A program made the translations under genes and the position numbers. This document shows positions 52,678 to 61,518 of a DNA stretch of 64,000 nucleotides, piece by piece. The notes under the pieces are model-generated. The model did no database searches and was not told the DNA's origin. It saw nothing but the letters and a program-made list of their open reading frames with translations. Within the stretch, counting starts at the first letter, position 1, and every line of letters begins with the position of its first letter. Source of the DNA: Aequorivita capsosiphonis DSM 23843 (GTDB lineage: Bacteria > Bacteroidota > Bacteroidia > Flavobacteriales > Flavobacteriaceae); assembly GCF_000429125.1 (NCBI RefSeq), contig NZ_AUBG01000002.1:310001-374000 (forward strand), written 5' to 3'.

Positions 52678-53895
52678 ATGAACGACAAAAGAAACATAGT
52701 ACACATGGATTTGGACACATTTTTTGTGTCCTGCGAACGCTTGTTAGATAGCAGGTTAATTGGAAAACCTGTGCTAATTGGTGGCACAAGCGACCGAGGC
52801 GTGGTGGCTTCCTGCAGTTATGAGGCAAGAACTTTTGGAATCCACTCTGCTATGCCAATGAAATTGGCCAGACAGTTATGTCCCGAAGCAATTGTAGTTC
52901 GCGGCGATGCTGGCACCTACAGCAAATTTTCAGAAAACGTTACCGATGTCATAAAAGAAAGTGTCCCGCTTTACGAAAAAGCTTCCGTAGATGAATTTTA
53001 TATCGATTTAACAGGAATGGACAAGTTTTTTGGTTGCGAGAAATTAGCTTCGGAATTACGACAACGGATTATAAAAGAAACCGGATTGCCCATTTCCTTT
53101 GGGCTTTCTGTAAATAAAACGGTTTCAAAAATAGCAACTGGCGAAGCGAAGCCAAACAATCAAATTTATATTTTAAAAGGAACCGAAAAACCTTTTCTTT
53201 CACCTTTATCAGTTAATAAAATACCAATGGTAGGGGAAGTCACTTATCGTGCTTTTTGCGATTTGGGCATAAAACAGATAAAAAACGTACAGGAAATGCC
53301 CGTGGAAATGATGGCAAAGGTTTTTGGAAAAAACGGACGGACCATTTGGCAGAAAGCGAACGGAATTGATAATACGCCGGTACAGCAATATACCGAACGC
53401 AAATCCATTTCCACCGAGCGCAGTTTTGACCGTGATACCACCGACGTAAAAAAGTTGGAGGGCATTATCATTGCGATGGCAGAAAATTTGATTTTTCAAC
53501 TTCGTCGTGGTAACAAACTTACTGCCTGTGTAACGTTCAAAATTCGCTATTCAGATTTTCAAACTTATACTATGCAACAAAAAATACCTTACAGTTCAGC
53601 AGATCATAAAATTATTCCAATAGTTATGGAGCTTTTTAAGAAATTGTATCAACGCCGGCTTTTAGTGCGGATGGTTGGCGTTCGGTTTAGCCATTTGGTA
53701 GAAGGAGGTTTTCAAATAGACTTATTTGACGATAACGAAAAGATAATCAATCTCTATCAGGCTATGGACAAGATGCGGGACCGTTACGGCGATCGTGTTG
53801 TGATGCGAGCCGCGGGGATGGAAGCCAAGAGCATTGGGCGTTGGAATCCATTTACGGGAGCTCCGCCGCCGTTGTTGCCTAATAGAAGGAGATGA
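52678..53895 (+). CDS. dinB: DNA polymerase IV (Y-family)
   Basis: A 405-residue translesion polymerase. The first metal-binding motif is VHMDLDTFFVSCE; the palm has ASVDEFYIDLTGM with the catalytic Asp-Glu pair; SYEARTFGIHSAMPM is the fingers region; a little-finger domain follows. The N-terminus MNDKRNIVHMDLD is used because the longer frame (from 52576) passes through the intergenic repeat. It is 228 bases after the DnaE-like gene on the same strand, and the two probably act together under DNA damage. Confidence 0.93.
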   Translation: MNDKRNIVHMDLDTFFVSCERLLDSRLIGKPVLIGGTSDRGVVASCSYEARTFGIHSAMPMKLARQLCPEAIVVRGDAGTYSKFSENVTDVIKESVPLYEKASVDEFYIDLTGMDKFFGCEKLASELRQRIIKETGLPISFGLSVNKTVSKIATGEAKPNNQIYILKGTEKPFLSPLSVNKIPMVGEVTYRAFCDLGIKQIKNVQEMPVEMMAKVFGKNGRTIWQKANGIDNTPVQQYTERKSISTERSFDRDTTDVKKLEGIIIAMAENLIFQLRRGNKLTACVTFKIRYSDFQTYTMQQKIPYSSADHKIIPIVMELFKKLYQRRLLVRMVGVRFSHLVEGGFQIDLFDDNEKIINLYQAMDKMRDRYGDRVVMRAAGMEAKSIGRWNPFTGAPPPLLPNRRR

Positions 53896-53898
53896 ATT

Positions 53899-53940
53899 CA
53901 GTGTTCAGTGTTCAGTGTTCAGTGTTCAGTGTTCAGTGTT
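53899..53940 (+). repeat. CAGTGTT heptamer, six perfect tandem copies
   Basis: Six exact copies lie at 53899-53940, starting four bases after the dinB TGA. On the minus strand the unit is AACACTG, a cyclic permutation of the ACTGAAC unit next to menB. Confidence 0.97.
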
Positions 53941-53992
53941 CAAAAATAAAATTCATAATTCTGAATTCTTCATTCAGAATTAAATAAGATGC

Positions 53993-54000
53993 TATCTTTG
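53993..54000 (+). promoter_or_regulatory. -7 promoter box of sdaA
   Basis: TATCTTTG lies 19 bases before the ATG at 54019. It follows a hairpin AATTCTGAAT/ATTCAGAATT (53958-53982). Confidence 0.6.
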
Positions 54001-54018
54001 TTTTCAAAAGAAATATTT

Positions 54019-55443
54019 ATGGAAAGCATCAGTGTTTTTGACATGTTATCAATTGGCGTTGGGCCATCGAGTTCACACACATTAGGACCATGGCGCGCAG
54101 CCTTGCGATGGATTGACGAGTTGAAAGAGAAAAAACAATTTAATGAAGTAGTGGGAATTACAATAGATCTCTATGGCTCACTGTCACTTACAGGTAAAGG
54201 CCACGCTACTGACTTAGCAGTAATGTTAGGTCTTTTGGGCTATGATCCTGTGACGTTTCCTATAGAAAACATTGAAAAAGAAATTGATATTATCACTTCG
54301 GAAAATAAATTAAAACTTAACGGAGAACGTGATGTCGCCTTTGTTCCTAAAGAAAACATCATCTTCAACAAAAAATTCCTCGAGTTTCATCCCAATGGAA
54401 TGACTTTTACAGCAACTTTAAAAGACGGTTCTAAAAAATCTTCATCATTTTATTCTATAGGTGGCGGATTTACCATAAAAAAAGAGCGTAAAAGCAAAAA
54501 GATTAAGCTTGAAAAATTTTCGAAATTTCCATTTCCAATCCAAAAAGGAGCGGAACTAGCAGCATATTGTAAAGCCGAGAATAAAAGTATTTCAGAAATA
54601 GTGCTTGAAAATGAAAAATCATTGCGAAGTGAAACTGAAATAACCGACGGTTTGAAAAAAATATGGGAGGTAATGCTCGACTCTATGTATGTGGGATCGC
54701 ATACTGAAGGTATTCTGCCAGGAGGACTTAACGTTACCCGAAGAGCTTTTGAGATGAACAAAAATCTTATTGGTGATTCAACCTACAATAATGCAGAAGA
54801 ATGGATAGGCGCCATTAGAAATACGGAAGTAAAATTCCGTCAAATCCTAAAATGGGTTTCGTGCTTTGCCTTATCAGTAAACGAAGTGAATGCTTCATTG
54901 GGAAGAGTTGTCACGGCTCCAACTAATGGAAGTGCTGGTGTAATTCCTGCGGTTATGATGTATTATATGGTTATAGAAAACCACGATGCAAACTTTGACG
55001 ACGTTCAAAGATATTTGCTAACAGCTGGAGAAATAGGAAGCCTTTTCAAAAAAGGTGCAACCATTTCAGCAGCTTTGGGAGGTTGCCAAGCCGAGATTGG
55101 AGTTTCCTCTTCCATGGCCGCTGGTGCGCTATGTGAATTGATGGGCGGAACGCCAGATCAATGCTTAATGGCTAGTGAAATTGCGATGGAACATCACCTA
55201 GGGCTTACTTGCGATCCAATAGCAGGACTAGTACAGATTCCGTGTATTGAACGAAACGCGATGGGAGCTATAAAAGCTATTAACGCTTGCGAAATGGCGC
55301 TTAACAGTGATCCTGCAAAAGCGAAAGTACCTTTGGATAAAGTAATAGCAACAATGTGGGAAACCGCTAAAGATATGACCTCGAAGTATAAAGAAACGAG
55401 TGAAGGAGGTCTTGCCGTGCAGGTAAATGTGAGTGATTGCTAA
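54019..55443 (+). CDS. sdaA: L-serine ammonia-lyase (single-chain, iron-sulfur)
   Basis: A 474-residue enzyme converting serine to pyruvate and ammonia. The beta domain starts SVFDMLSIGVGPSSSHTLGPWRAA. The alpha domain has GGCQAEIGVSSSMAAGALCELMGG and LTCDPIAGLVQIPCIERN, supplying the Cys ligands of the [4Fe-4S] cluster. It is a fused single-chain form of normal length. I chose the ATG at 54019 because an upstream ATG at 53989 precedes the promoter. It ends one base before the convergent gene. Confidence 0.95.
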   Translation: MESISVFDMLSIGVGPSSSHTLGPWRAALRWIDELKEKKQFNEVVGITIDLYGSLSLTGKGHATDLAVMLGLLGYDPVTFPIENIEKEIDIITSENKLKLNGERDVAFVPKENIIFNKKFLEFHPNGMTFTATLKDGSKKSSSFYSIGGGFTIKKERKSKKIKLEKFSKFPFPIQKGAELAAYCKAENKSISEIVLENEKSLRSETEITDGLKKIWEVMLDSMYVGSHTEGILPGGLNVTRRAFEMNKNLIGDSTYNNAEEWIGAIRNTEVKFRQILKWVSCFALSVNEVNASLGRVVTAPTNGSAGVIPAVMMYYMVIENHDANFDDVQRYLLTAGEIGSLFKKGATISAALGGCQAEIGVSSSMAAGALCELMGGTPDQCLMASEIAMEHHLGLTCDPIAGLVQIPCIERNAMGAIKAINACEMALNSDPAKAKVPLDKVIATMWETAKDMTSKYKETSEGGLAVQVNVSDC

Positions 55444-55444
55444 G

Positions 55445-55909
55445 TTATTCGGGATTACAACTTCCTATACGACGTGAATCAATTATGTTTAAAATTTTCC
55501 AACTTTCGTCGGTGTAAACCAAAGTGAAAGAAATGGCTCCACAATGGCTAAATTTATCATTCGCATAAAAGTCATAAGGAGCCCAAACATGGGCTATATT
55601 GCCATCACTGTTAACAATATAGTCTTTAATCTTTTCACTCCACTTTTGCTCTTTAGCCGATGCAGCAGTGTATTTCAATAAATCAGAAGGACTTAAGTAA
55701 AGTACTAAATTCTTCTGATCTTTACTCAGGTAAGCAGTCTGTATCGAAATATCAGGATGCATAACTGATTTCATTTTTAAGGTATCGCCAGATTGATACC
55801 CATCGACATAAATATCAATAATTATTTTCCCGTTTTCTTTAGAAAGTGGATCTTGTGCAAAACAAGTATAACAACAGAGGATTGAAAAAATGAGTAATAT
55901 GGATTTCAT
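55445..55909 (-). CDS. Exported NTF2-like (lumazine-binding-type) protein
   Basis: A 154-residue protein with a signal peptide MKSILLIFSILCCYTCFAQ. The mature part (IDIYVDGYQSGDTLKMKSVMHPDISIQTAYL ... ISFTLVYTDESWKILNIIDSRR) follows the putative lumazine-binding NTF2-like fold used by many small secreted Bacteroidota proteins. Function is unknown. A TATTTTTG box lies on the minus strand at 55943-55936. Confidence 0.75.
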   Translation of the reverse strand: MKSILLIFSILCCYTCFAQDPLSKENGKIIIDIYVDGYQSGDTLKMKSVMHPDISIQTAYLSKDQKNLVLYLSPSDLLKYTAASAKEQKWSEKIKDYIVNSDGNIAHVWAPYDFYANDKFSHCGAISFTLVYTDESWKILNIIDSRRIGSCNPE

Positions 55910-55980
55910 ATTGAAAAATTTAATTGATTCCTATTCAAAAATAGTATTTTTACACCTTAAAGCATTTATTTTTTAGAAAT

Positions 55981-56799
55981 ATGTCAACAGCAAAGAAAGA
56001 TTATAAACGTATCACTACCAAAACATTGGTAGATATGAAGAAGAAAGGTGAGAAGATTTCCATGCTTACTGCCTATGATTATACCATGGCGAAAATTGTG
56101 GACAGTGCCGGGATAGATGTAATATTGGTGGGTGATTCTGCTTCAAATGTTATGGCAGGCCACGAAACAACCCTTCCCATAACCTTGGATCAAATGATTT
56201 ATCACGCGGCCTCTGTTGTTCGTGCTATAGAAAGAAGTTTGGTTGTTGTAGATTTACCCTTCGGAAGCTATCAAAGTGATCCTAAAGAAGCGCTGCGATC
56301 TGCCATTCGCATTATGAAAGAAAGTGGTGGACATGCGGTAAAACTTGAAGGAGGAAGAGAGATAAAGGAATCAGTAAAACGAATTCTAAACGCAGGTATT
56401 CCGGTAATGGGCCATTTAGGTTTGACGCCGCAATCTATTTATAAATTTGGCACCTACACGGTACGTGCAAAAGAAGAAGAAGAGGCTGAAAAATTAATTG
56501 ATGATGCAATGTTGCTTGAGAAAGTTGGTTGTTTCGCAATTGTGTTGGAAAAAGTTCCTGCTAAATTGGCAAAAGAAGTAGCTGACAGAGTAAGTATTCC
56601 TGTGATTGGTATTGGGGCTGGAAACGGTGTTGACGGGCAAGTTTTAGTCGTTCATGATATGATTGGGATGACACACGAGTTTAATCCGCGTTTTTTGCGC
56701 AGATATCTCGATCTATATACAGAAATGAAAAATGCATTTAGCCAATACAGCGTCGATGTAAAAAGTGGTGATTTCCCGAATGATAGTGAACAGTACTAA
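55981..56799 (+). CDS. panB: 3-methyl-2-oxobutanoate hydroxymethyltransferase
   Basis: A 272-residue enzyme that makes ketopantoate for pantothenate and CoA. Signatures: [84 protein letters not shown] and [19 protein letters not shown]. The Asp-Ser metal site and the catalytic Glu in [10 protein letters not shown] are present. It is divergent from the NTF2-like gene, and no panC or panD is adjacent. Confidence 0.97.
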   Translation: MSTAKKDYKRITTKTLVDMKKKGEKISMLTAYDYTMAKIVDSAGIDVILVGDSASNVMAGHETTLPITLDQMIYHAASVVRAIERSLVVVDLPFGSYQSDPKEALRSAIRIMKESGGHAVKLEGGREIKESVKRILNAGIPVMGHLGLTPQSIYKFGTYTVRAKEEEEAEKLIDDAMLLEKVGCFAIVLEKVPAKLAKEVADRVSIPVIGIGAGNGVDGQVLVVHDMIGMTHEFNPRFLRRYLDLYTEMKNAFSQYSVDVKSGDFPNDSEQY

Positions 56800-56968
56800 A
56801 GCCCCCCTAACCCCCAATGGGGGAATTTACGGATGTTAAATACATCACTAAACACTTATCAAAATCATCTATAGTTACCAACTCTTAAACATCTAAACTC
56901 ATCAACTCATAAACTTCCCTCCTATTTCAACTTCCAAATTCCATAGTACCAAGGACAATCTTCAGGTT

Positions 56969-57625
56969 TTGTTTGAAGACAATCATATAATTGTTGTCAA
57001 CAAACGTCCTGGCGATCTAGTTCAAGGTGACAAAACGGGCGATGCTCCACTTTCAGAAGTGGTAAAGGAATATATTGCCGAAAAATACAATAAGCCGGGA
57101 GCGGTTTTTCTTGGCGTTGTGCATCGTTTGGATCGTCCCACGAGTGGAATAGTTGTTTTTGCAAGAACCTCGAAGGCTTTGGCACGCTTAAATAAAATGT
57201 TTGCCGAGCGAGAAACTGAAAAGATATATTGGGCCATTGTGAAAAACACGCCACCAAAACTAGAAGACACGCTTGTTCATTTTTTAAAACGAAATCCAAA
57301 GCAAAACAAATCTTACGCCCACATAAAAGAAGTGCCAGAAAGTAAACGCGCAGTCCTTCATTATAGGGTGCTAAAGAATCTTGAAAATTATTTTTTACTG
57401 GAAATTGTACTGGAAACTGGAAGGCATCATCAAATCCGCTCGCAACTTTCAACTATTGGCTGTTCAATCAAAGGAGATTTAAAATACGGTTCAGACAGGA
57501 GTAATAAAGACGGTAGCATTCATCTTCACGCACAAAAATTGACGTTCATTCATCCAGTTCAGAAAGAAGAAATAATAATTATTGCACCAGCTCCAGACGA
57601 TTCACTTTGGAATGCGTGTTCTTAG
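56969..57625 (+). CDS. RluA-family pseudouridine synthase
   Basis: A 218-residue enzyme with the catalytic motif VVHRLDRPTSGIVVFARTSKA (Asp in HRLDR). FEDNHIIVVNKRPGDLVQGDKTGD precedes it and GRHHQIRSQLSTIGCSIKGDLKYG follows. It modifies uridines in rRNA or tRNA; the site is unknown. No ATG is available: the frame is open upstream to 56897, and family-like sequence (STKDNLQVLFEDN) begins about eight codons before the TTG at 56969. The true start is therefore uncertain, TTG or a rarer codon. Its stop overlaps the response-regulator stop. Confidence 0.88.
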   Translation: MFEDNHIIVVNKRPGDLVQGDKTGDAPLSEVVKEYIAEKYNKPGAVFLGVVHRLDRPTSGIVVFARTSKALARLNKMFAERETEKIYWAIVKNTPPKLEDTLVHFLKRNPKQNKSYAHIKEVPESKRAVLHYRVLKNLENYFLLEIVLETGRHHQIRSQLSTIGCSIKGDLKYGSDRSNKDGSIHLHAQKLTFIHPVQKEEIIIIAPAPDDSLWNACS

Positions 57626-58275
57626 ATTTTTGTCAAATTATTTTTTAGGGCAAACATCACGAGTCCTACTCTATTCTTAATGTTTAGACGTTTAAAAAGA
57701 TCTTGTCTATATCCATCGATAGTTTTCGGACTCAAATTCATTATAACCGCTATTTCTTTATAAGTCATTTCTGAACAAGCCAATTGAATAAATGTAAGTT
57801 CATTCTCTCTAAAATCGAGGTTCTTTTGATGATTATTTGGGTTTAATGAATTTAATAAGGTTTCTGATACTTTTTCGGAATGATAGTATCCTCTTTCCAT
57901 AAGCTCATTAAGTGCTTGGTTCAAAATCTCTGGATGAATATCTTTAAGCAAATAACCTTTTACTCCCTTTCTTAGCATTTGCAAGATGGTTTGTTCATCA
58001 TCTTCCATGGAGAGTGCCAAGGTTTTTATTTGTGCATGGTTTTGAGAAAGCCATTCCGCAGTTTCAAAACCATCCATGACTGGCATATTGATATCTAATA
58101 AAATAATATCAGGCATTTTATTTTCTTTCGAAATCTTTTGCTGAAGATCTTGACCATTTTTGGCATTATAAAGAACTCTGAAATTAGAAAAAGTATTGAT
58201 TAACTTCTCTAGCGAACTTGCAAAGAGTGAATGATCATCAACTATTACAACGGTATAATTTTCTTTCTGGCTCAT
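57622..58275 (-). CDS. NarL/LuxR-type response regulator
   Basis: A 217-residue regulator. The receiver domain has acidic Asp13/Asp14 (VVIVDDHS), phospho-acceptor Asp61 in ILLDINMPVMDG and a Lys in KGYLLKD. The C-terminal LuxR helix-turn-helix reads LTFIQLACSEMTYKEIAVIMNLSPKTIDGYRQDLFKRLNIKNR. Its ATG shares one base with the stop of the histidine kinase gene, so the two are a two-component pair. Confidence 0.95.
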   Translation of the reverse strand: MSQKENYTVVIVDDHSLFASSLEKLINTFSNFRVLYNAKNGQDLQQKISKENKMPDIILLDINMPVMDGFETAEWLSQNHAQIKTLALSMEDDEQTILQMLRKGVKGYLLKDIHPEILNQALNELMERGYYHSEKVSETLLNSLNPNNHQKNLDFRENELTFIQLACSEMTYKEIAVIMNLSPKTIDGYRQDLFKRLNIKNRVGLVMFALKNNLTKI

Positions 58276-59072
58276 TATAAACTTCTATAGGGGTATTTGA
58301 GAAATAACTGGGTGCCTTTACCTATTTCTGAAATTATCGAATATTCAGCATTCAAAATCCTAGCTCTACCTCGCATAGTTTCCATTCCAGAGCTATCGGT
58401 TTTTTGTGAAGTATTAAAACCAATACCATCATCTGTTACCGATATATCCAGCGTTTTTTCATTATAATCTAAATATACGCATAAATTTGACGCTCGTGCG
58501 TGTTTAATTACGTTTGAAAGAAATTCCTGAAGAATACGGAAGATAATTATTTCACTTGCACTTTTTATAGGCACAGGATCTCCTAGCACCTGTAAAGAAA
58601 CATTTAGATAACCAAGACGTTTAAACCTATCTAATTCAACGTGTAATGATTCTAAAAGTCCATTTTTAAGAACCACATCATTGTTAAGCACTTTAGAAAG
58701 TGAACGAATTTCTTGAACGCTTTCCTGAACTACACCTTTTGTCTCCTTTAATTGGCCAAGTATAGATTCTGGCGCAGCATTCATTAATATGTTTAACTGT
58801 ATATTCGCTACAGAAAGCAATTGTCCTACGTTGTCGTGAAGTTCCCAGGCAATATTTTTAAGTGTTTGTTCCTGTATTTCTATTTGTGAGTTGGCTAATT
58901 CTCGATGGTATCGCTGCTCGGCGTCATAGCGTTCCTTTAAGAATTTATTTTTTCTACGTTGAAATGCGATTACAAAAATGATGGAGAATATGGCAAAGAA
59001 TAACAATACTGCTATAAAATAAACTATTAAAAGTTTTTCTTGATTGAGTAAGGGTTCTTTGTCTGAGAGCAT
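58275..59072 (-). CDS. Sensor histidine kinase (HisKA_3 type)
   Basis: A 265-residue kinase with one N-terminal membrane helix (about 14-37), then a coiled linker. The dimerisation/phosphorylation motif is IAWELHDNVGQLLS with phospho-acceptor His79, and the HATPase domain contains QEFLSNVIKHARA and DDGIGFN. There is no separate sensor domain outside, so sensing must come through the membrane or through partner proteins. The start overlaps the preceding membrane-protein gene by 46 bases. Confidence 0.92.
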   Translation of the reverse strand: MLSDKEPLLNQEKLLIVYFIAVLLFFAIFSIIFVIAFQRRKNKFLKERYDAEQRYHRELANSQIEIQEQTLKNIAWELHDNVGQLLSVANIQLNILMNAAPESILGQLKETKGVVQESVQEIRSLSKVLNNDVVLKNGLLESLHVELDRFKRLGYLNVSLQVLGDPVPIKSASEIIIFRILQEFLSNVIKHARASNLCVYLDYNEKTLDISVTDDGIGFNTSQKTDSSGMETMRGRARILNAEYSIISEIGKGTQLFLKYPYRSL

Positions 59073-59731
59073 ATTAAAAATCCAGCGATGTAGATGGAAT
59101 ACAACAAAATGTTGATACCAAAGATAATATGTCTATATAAATTAACAAAGCTGGGATCAATTGAATTGCTATAATATACACTATAAATAAATATGGGCGT
59201 GGTACATAGGTGGAAAAGTAATGCTCCTACGGAAACATAGAAAGGCAAACTATACTGTATCATGAGAATTTGATCACTTTTAAGTAACTCCAAATAGTAA
59301 AAAGCAATGCTTATTACAACAAGCAATGTTCCCACTACATTTGAAATTGGCATAATTCTCTCATAAAATCCACCTATGAAAAGAATCTCAATAATACTAA
59401 CTATCAAAAATAGACCTAAGAATAAATTAAGAATGTTTATTGACTTTTTTTTTATTAGATACCATTTAAAATAACTGATATAAAACAAATAACTAATTAT
59501 TCCATAAGAATTTGACAACCAATAATTTTTTTGAAATACGGTACCTTTTAAAAAACTTAAAAAATCAGCGTTGATAAAATACGCATACCAACTTATAAGT
59601 TCAGAATAAAGGGTAATTCCTAAAAATAAAACGAAATAAAAGGTTTGTTTCGATTTATTTTTCAAATAGTAAACTACACCAAAGACAAATGCCAAAAATT
59701 CAAAAAGATTTATTATAAGTCCTAGTGTCAC
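59027..59731 (-). CDS. Membrane protein with about seven helices, possible sensor partner
   Basis: A 234-residue protein with about seven hydrophobic segments and few charged residues (LIINLFEFLAFVFGVVYYL, FYFVLFLGITLYSELISWYAYFI, ILNLFLGLFLIVSIIEILFI, VVISIAFYYLELL, and others). No family is recognised with confidence. It is the second gene of a four-gene operon ending in a histidine kinase and response regulator; its 3' end overlaps the kinase start by 46 bases. I infer that it supplies the signal to the kinase, which lacks its own sensor domain. Confidence 0.65.
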   Translation of the reverse strand: MTLGLIINLFEFLAFVFGVVYYLKNKSKQTFYFVLFLGITLYSELISWYAYFINADFLSFLKGTVFQKNYWLSNSYGIISYLFYISYFKWYLIKKKSINILNLFLGLFLIVSIIEILFIGGFYERIMPISNVVGTLLVVISIAFYYLELLKSDQILMIQYSLPFYVSVGALLFHLCTTPIFIYSVYYSNSIDPSFVNLYRHIIFGINILLYSIYIAGFLICSQTKNPYSIKKNF

Positions 59732-59736
59732 CCTGA

Positions 59737-60087
59737 TTAGTAGTTATTAGGTGGAAATCCGCTTATCCCACGATTCAAAGGTTTCAAATTGTAATTATTG
59801 GCTGCCCCGGCAGATGTTCCAATGGTAGGAGCTAAGAAAACAGTTGCTTTATCAGAATTTTCATTATCGTAGGCTCCAAAATAGATGCGGATCCCAGATT
59901 GGGTTGTTCCCACACTTTCCTTTTTTATATAATCTAGAAATTCTTGGAGTTCAGCAACACTGAATAGAAATTCACGAGAATCTACAGAACCTTGAGATTG
60001 TTCAATATCCAGAGCGCGACTGGCTACCCAATTATCCTGTAATTGCCTCGCCTCTTCGACGGTAATGCAATTTTTTAGTTTTGACAT
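59737..60087 (-). CDS. Small conserved soluble protein at the head of the signalling operon
   Basis: A 116-residue cytosolic protein (no signal peptide) with SKLKNCITVEEARQLQDNWVASRALDIEQSQG, then SREFLFSVAELQEFLDYIKKES, GIRIYFGAYDNENSDKATVFLAPT and NYNLKPLNRGISGFPP. Similar proteins, often in several copies, are common in Flavobacteriaceae genomes; function is unknown. It is followed after five bases by the membrane protein gene, so it is the first gene of the four-gene signalling operon. Confidence 0.7.
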   Translation of the reverse strand: MSKLKNCITVEEARQLQDNWVASRALDIEQSQGSVDSREFLFSVAELQEFLDYIKKESVGTTQSGIRIYFGAYDNENSDKATVFLAPTIGTSAGAANNYNLKPLNRGISGFPPNNY

Positions 60088-60241
60088 AATTAAATTACTT
60101 AATTGATTAGTTAAGAACGAATGTAGTCAAAACAATCAAATTAGTTTTTCTTTCATTAAATAAACAGGGAAAATCCCTTTGCCCCAAGGTTTTACCCCTT
60201 ATAAAATCGTAGGATTTATCCGACTTTAAATAAAAAGAAAA

Positions 60242-61375
60242 TTATTTGTTATGCAATACGTTCAACGTATAAATGGCAAAGCTTCCCAACCAGTGGCCGC
60301 CTTCATAACTATCTCCCACAAGGTTTGGATAGGAATATATTACATGCTCGTTTGCCAAGTTTTGGAGATGTTTGTATTTTGGAAATTGGTTCGATAATCC
60401 ATAAAAAACCCATGCACGACTAAAGTTCAAACCATCAAGATGCACCAATTTGCCATCAGTTCTGTCGCTTACTTCTCCTACTTTAAGATGATAATTTTCA
60501 TCGGCAAGCTGGGGTAAAAAACCATCCATCCACCCAATAAACTCTTCCGAAGTAAGTACCCGGCGCATTATATCTACTTCCTCTAAACATGGCGATAGAA
60601 AATCGTTACCACTAGGCTCCCAAGTTATAGGACAATTTTGGTCATTGAAATAAAAAGCTTTCGCTCGTTTATTTATTAATTGTTCCAATTCTTTATCTCC
60701 CGTGGCTTTTGCGTAATCGTAAGCAAAAGTTAATGCAAAGGCAGTATTAGCGTGTTCTCCCACGCGAATTGGATAATTTAGTTTGGGAAGAAATTCCTTA
60801 AATCGAAGTACTATTATATTCGTCAGTGGCTTTAAGTTCTCTTCCAATTCCCTTGCCAACGGATCGTCCCAACTGTGGAGTTCTTCCGAAAGTTTTAACA
60901 ACCAAGCCCAGCCATAGGTTCTTTCGAAGGTTTTATTGATAGGCCTTTTAAAGTATTCCGCTTCTGTGGCAACATTTTCAGAAGTGATTTTTTCTTTAAG
61001 CATATTTCGCACTTCATCGGCTTTGTCCATTTCGGGAAATTGTATTAGAAGCGTAACCATAGACCAATATCCATGAACGGCACTATGCCAATCAAAGCAG
61101 CCATAAAATATAGGATGTACTGAGATTGGTGCCACCAAATCCGCATTACTTTCTAATGTTTCTCCAGGTTTATAAGGATATTCAGTACCTACGCAGTGTA
61201 AAGGCAATTCGATAAGCTTATTTGCTTCAGCCAAAGTAAAGCTTGGAGCTTCAAATTTTTTTATTTGTGTTTCTTCTGTTTTAGAAGTTTCTGAAGTTTT
61301 TAGATTTTCCTCTGGATCGCTTTTACAACTAAAGAGTAGGCTTAGTGGCAATAGAAAAAGTAAGATTTTATTCAT
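60242..61375 (-). CDS. DUF2891 family lipoprotein
   Basis: A 377-residue protein. MNKILLFLLPLSLLFSC is a lipoprotein signal with lipobox Cys17, followed by an acidic linker. The DUF2891 core follows (PLHCVGTEYPYKPGETL, HPIFYGCFDWHSAVHGYWSM, TFERTYGWAWLLKLSEELHSWDDPLA, EPSGNDFLSPCLEEVDIMRRVL, HLDGLNFSRAWVFYGL). The core resembles alpha/alpha-barrel glycosidase-type proteins, but its enzymatic role is unproven. I chose the ATG at 61375 because the lipoprotein signal starts there; a longer frame to 61429 adds a second hydrophobic stretch. Confidence 0.85.
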   Translation of the reverse strand: MNKILLFLLPLSLLFSCKSDPEENLKTSETSKTEETQIKKFEAPSFTLAEANKLIELPLHCVGTEYPYKPGETLESNADLVAPISVHPIFYGCFDWHSAVHGYWSMVTLLIQFPEMDKADEVRNMLKEKITSENVATEAEYFKRPINKTFERTYGWAWLLKLSEELHSWDDPLARELEENLKPLTNIIVLRFKEFLPKLNYPIRVGEHANTAFALTFAYDYAKATGDKELEQLINKRAKAFYFNDQNCPITWEPSGNDFLSPCLEEVDIMRRVLTSEEFIGWMDGFLPQLADENYHLKVGEVSDRTDGKLVHLDGLNFSRAWVFYGLSNQFPKYKHLQNLANEHVIYSYPNLVGDSYEGGHWLGSFAIYTLNVLHNK

Positions 61376-61518
61376 AGACTGGTTATTTGAAATAATGATA
61401 AAAAATAAAACCACGAATAAACGAATCATTTAAAATCTACAAGGAGAGTGTCTGGTGGCTCGCAATGACACCTTGCAGGATATTCGTGTATTCGTGGTCA
61501 AATTATGCTCAATTGGTT

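Noticed and set aside
53899-53940. CAGTGTT repeats as a CRISPR array
   Set aside because: Seven-base units without spacers are simple tandem repeats.
59027-59072. Artefactual overlap of membrane protein and kinase
   Set aside because: The next Met in the kinase is far downstream, so a shorter kinase would lose its membrane helix; a 46-base overlap is accepted.
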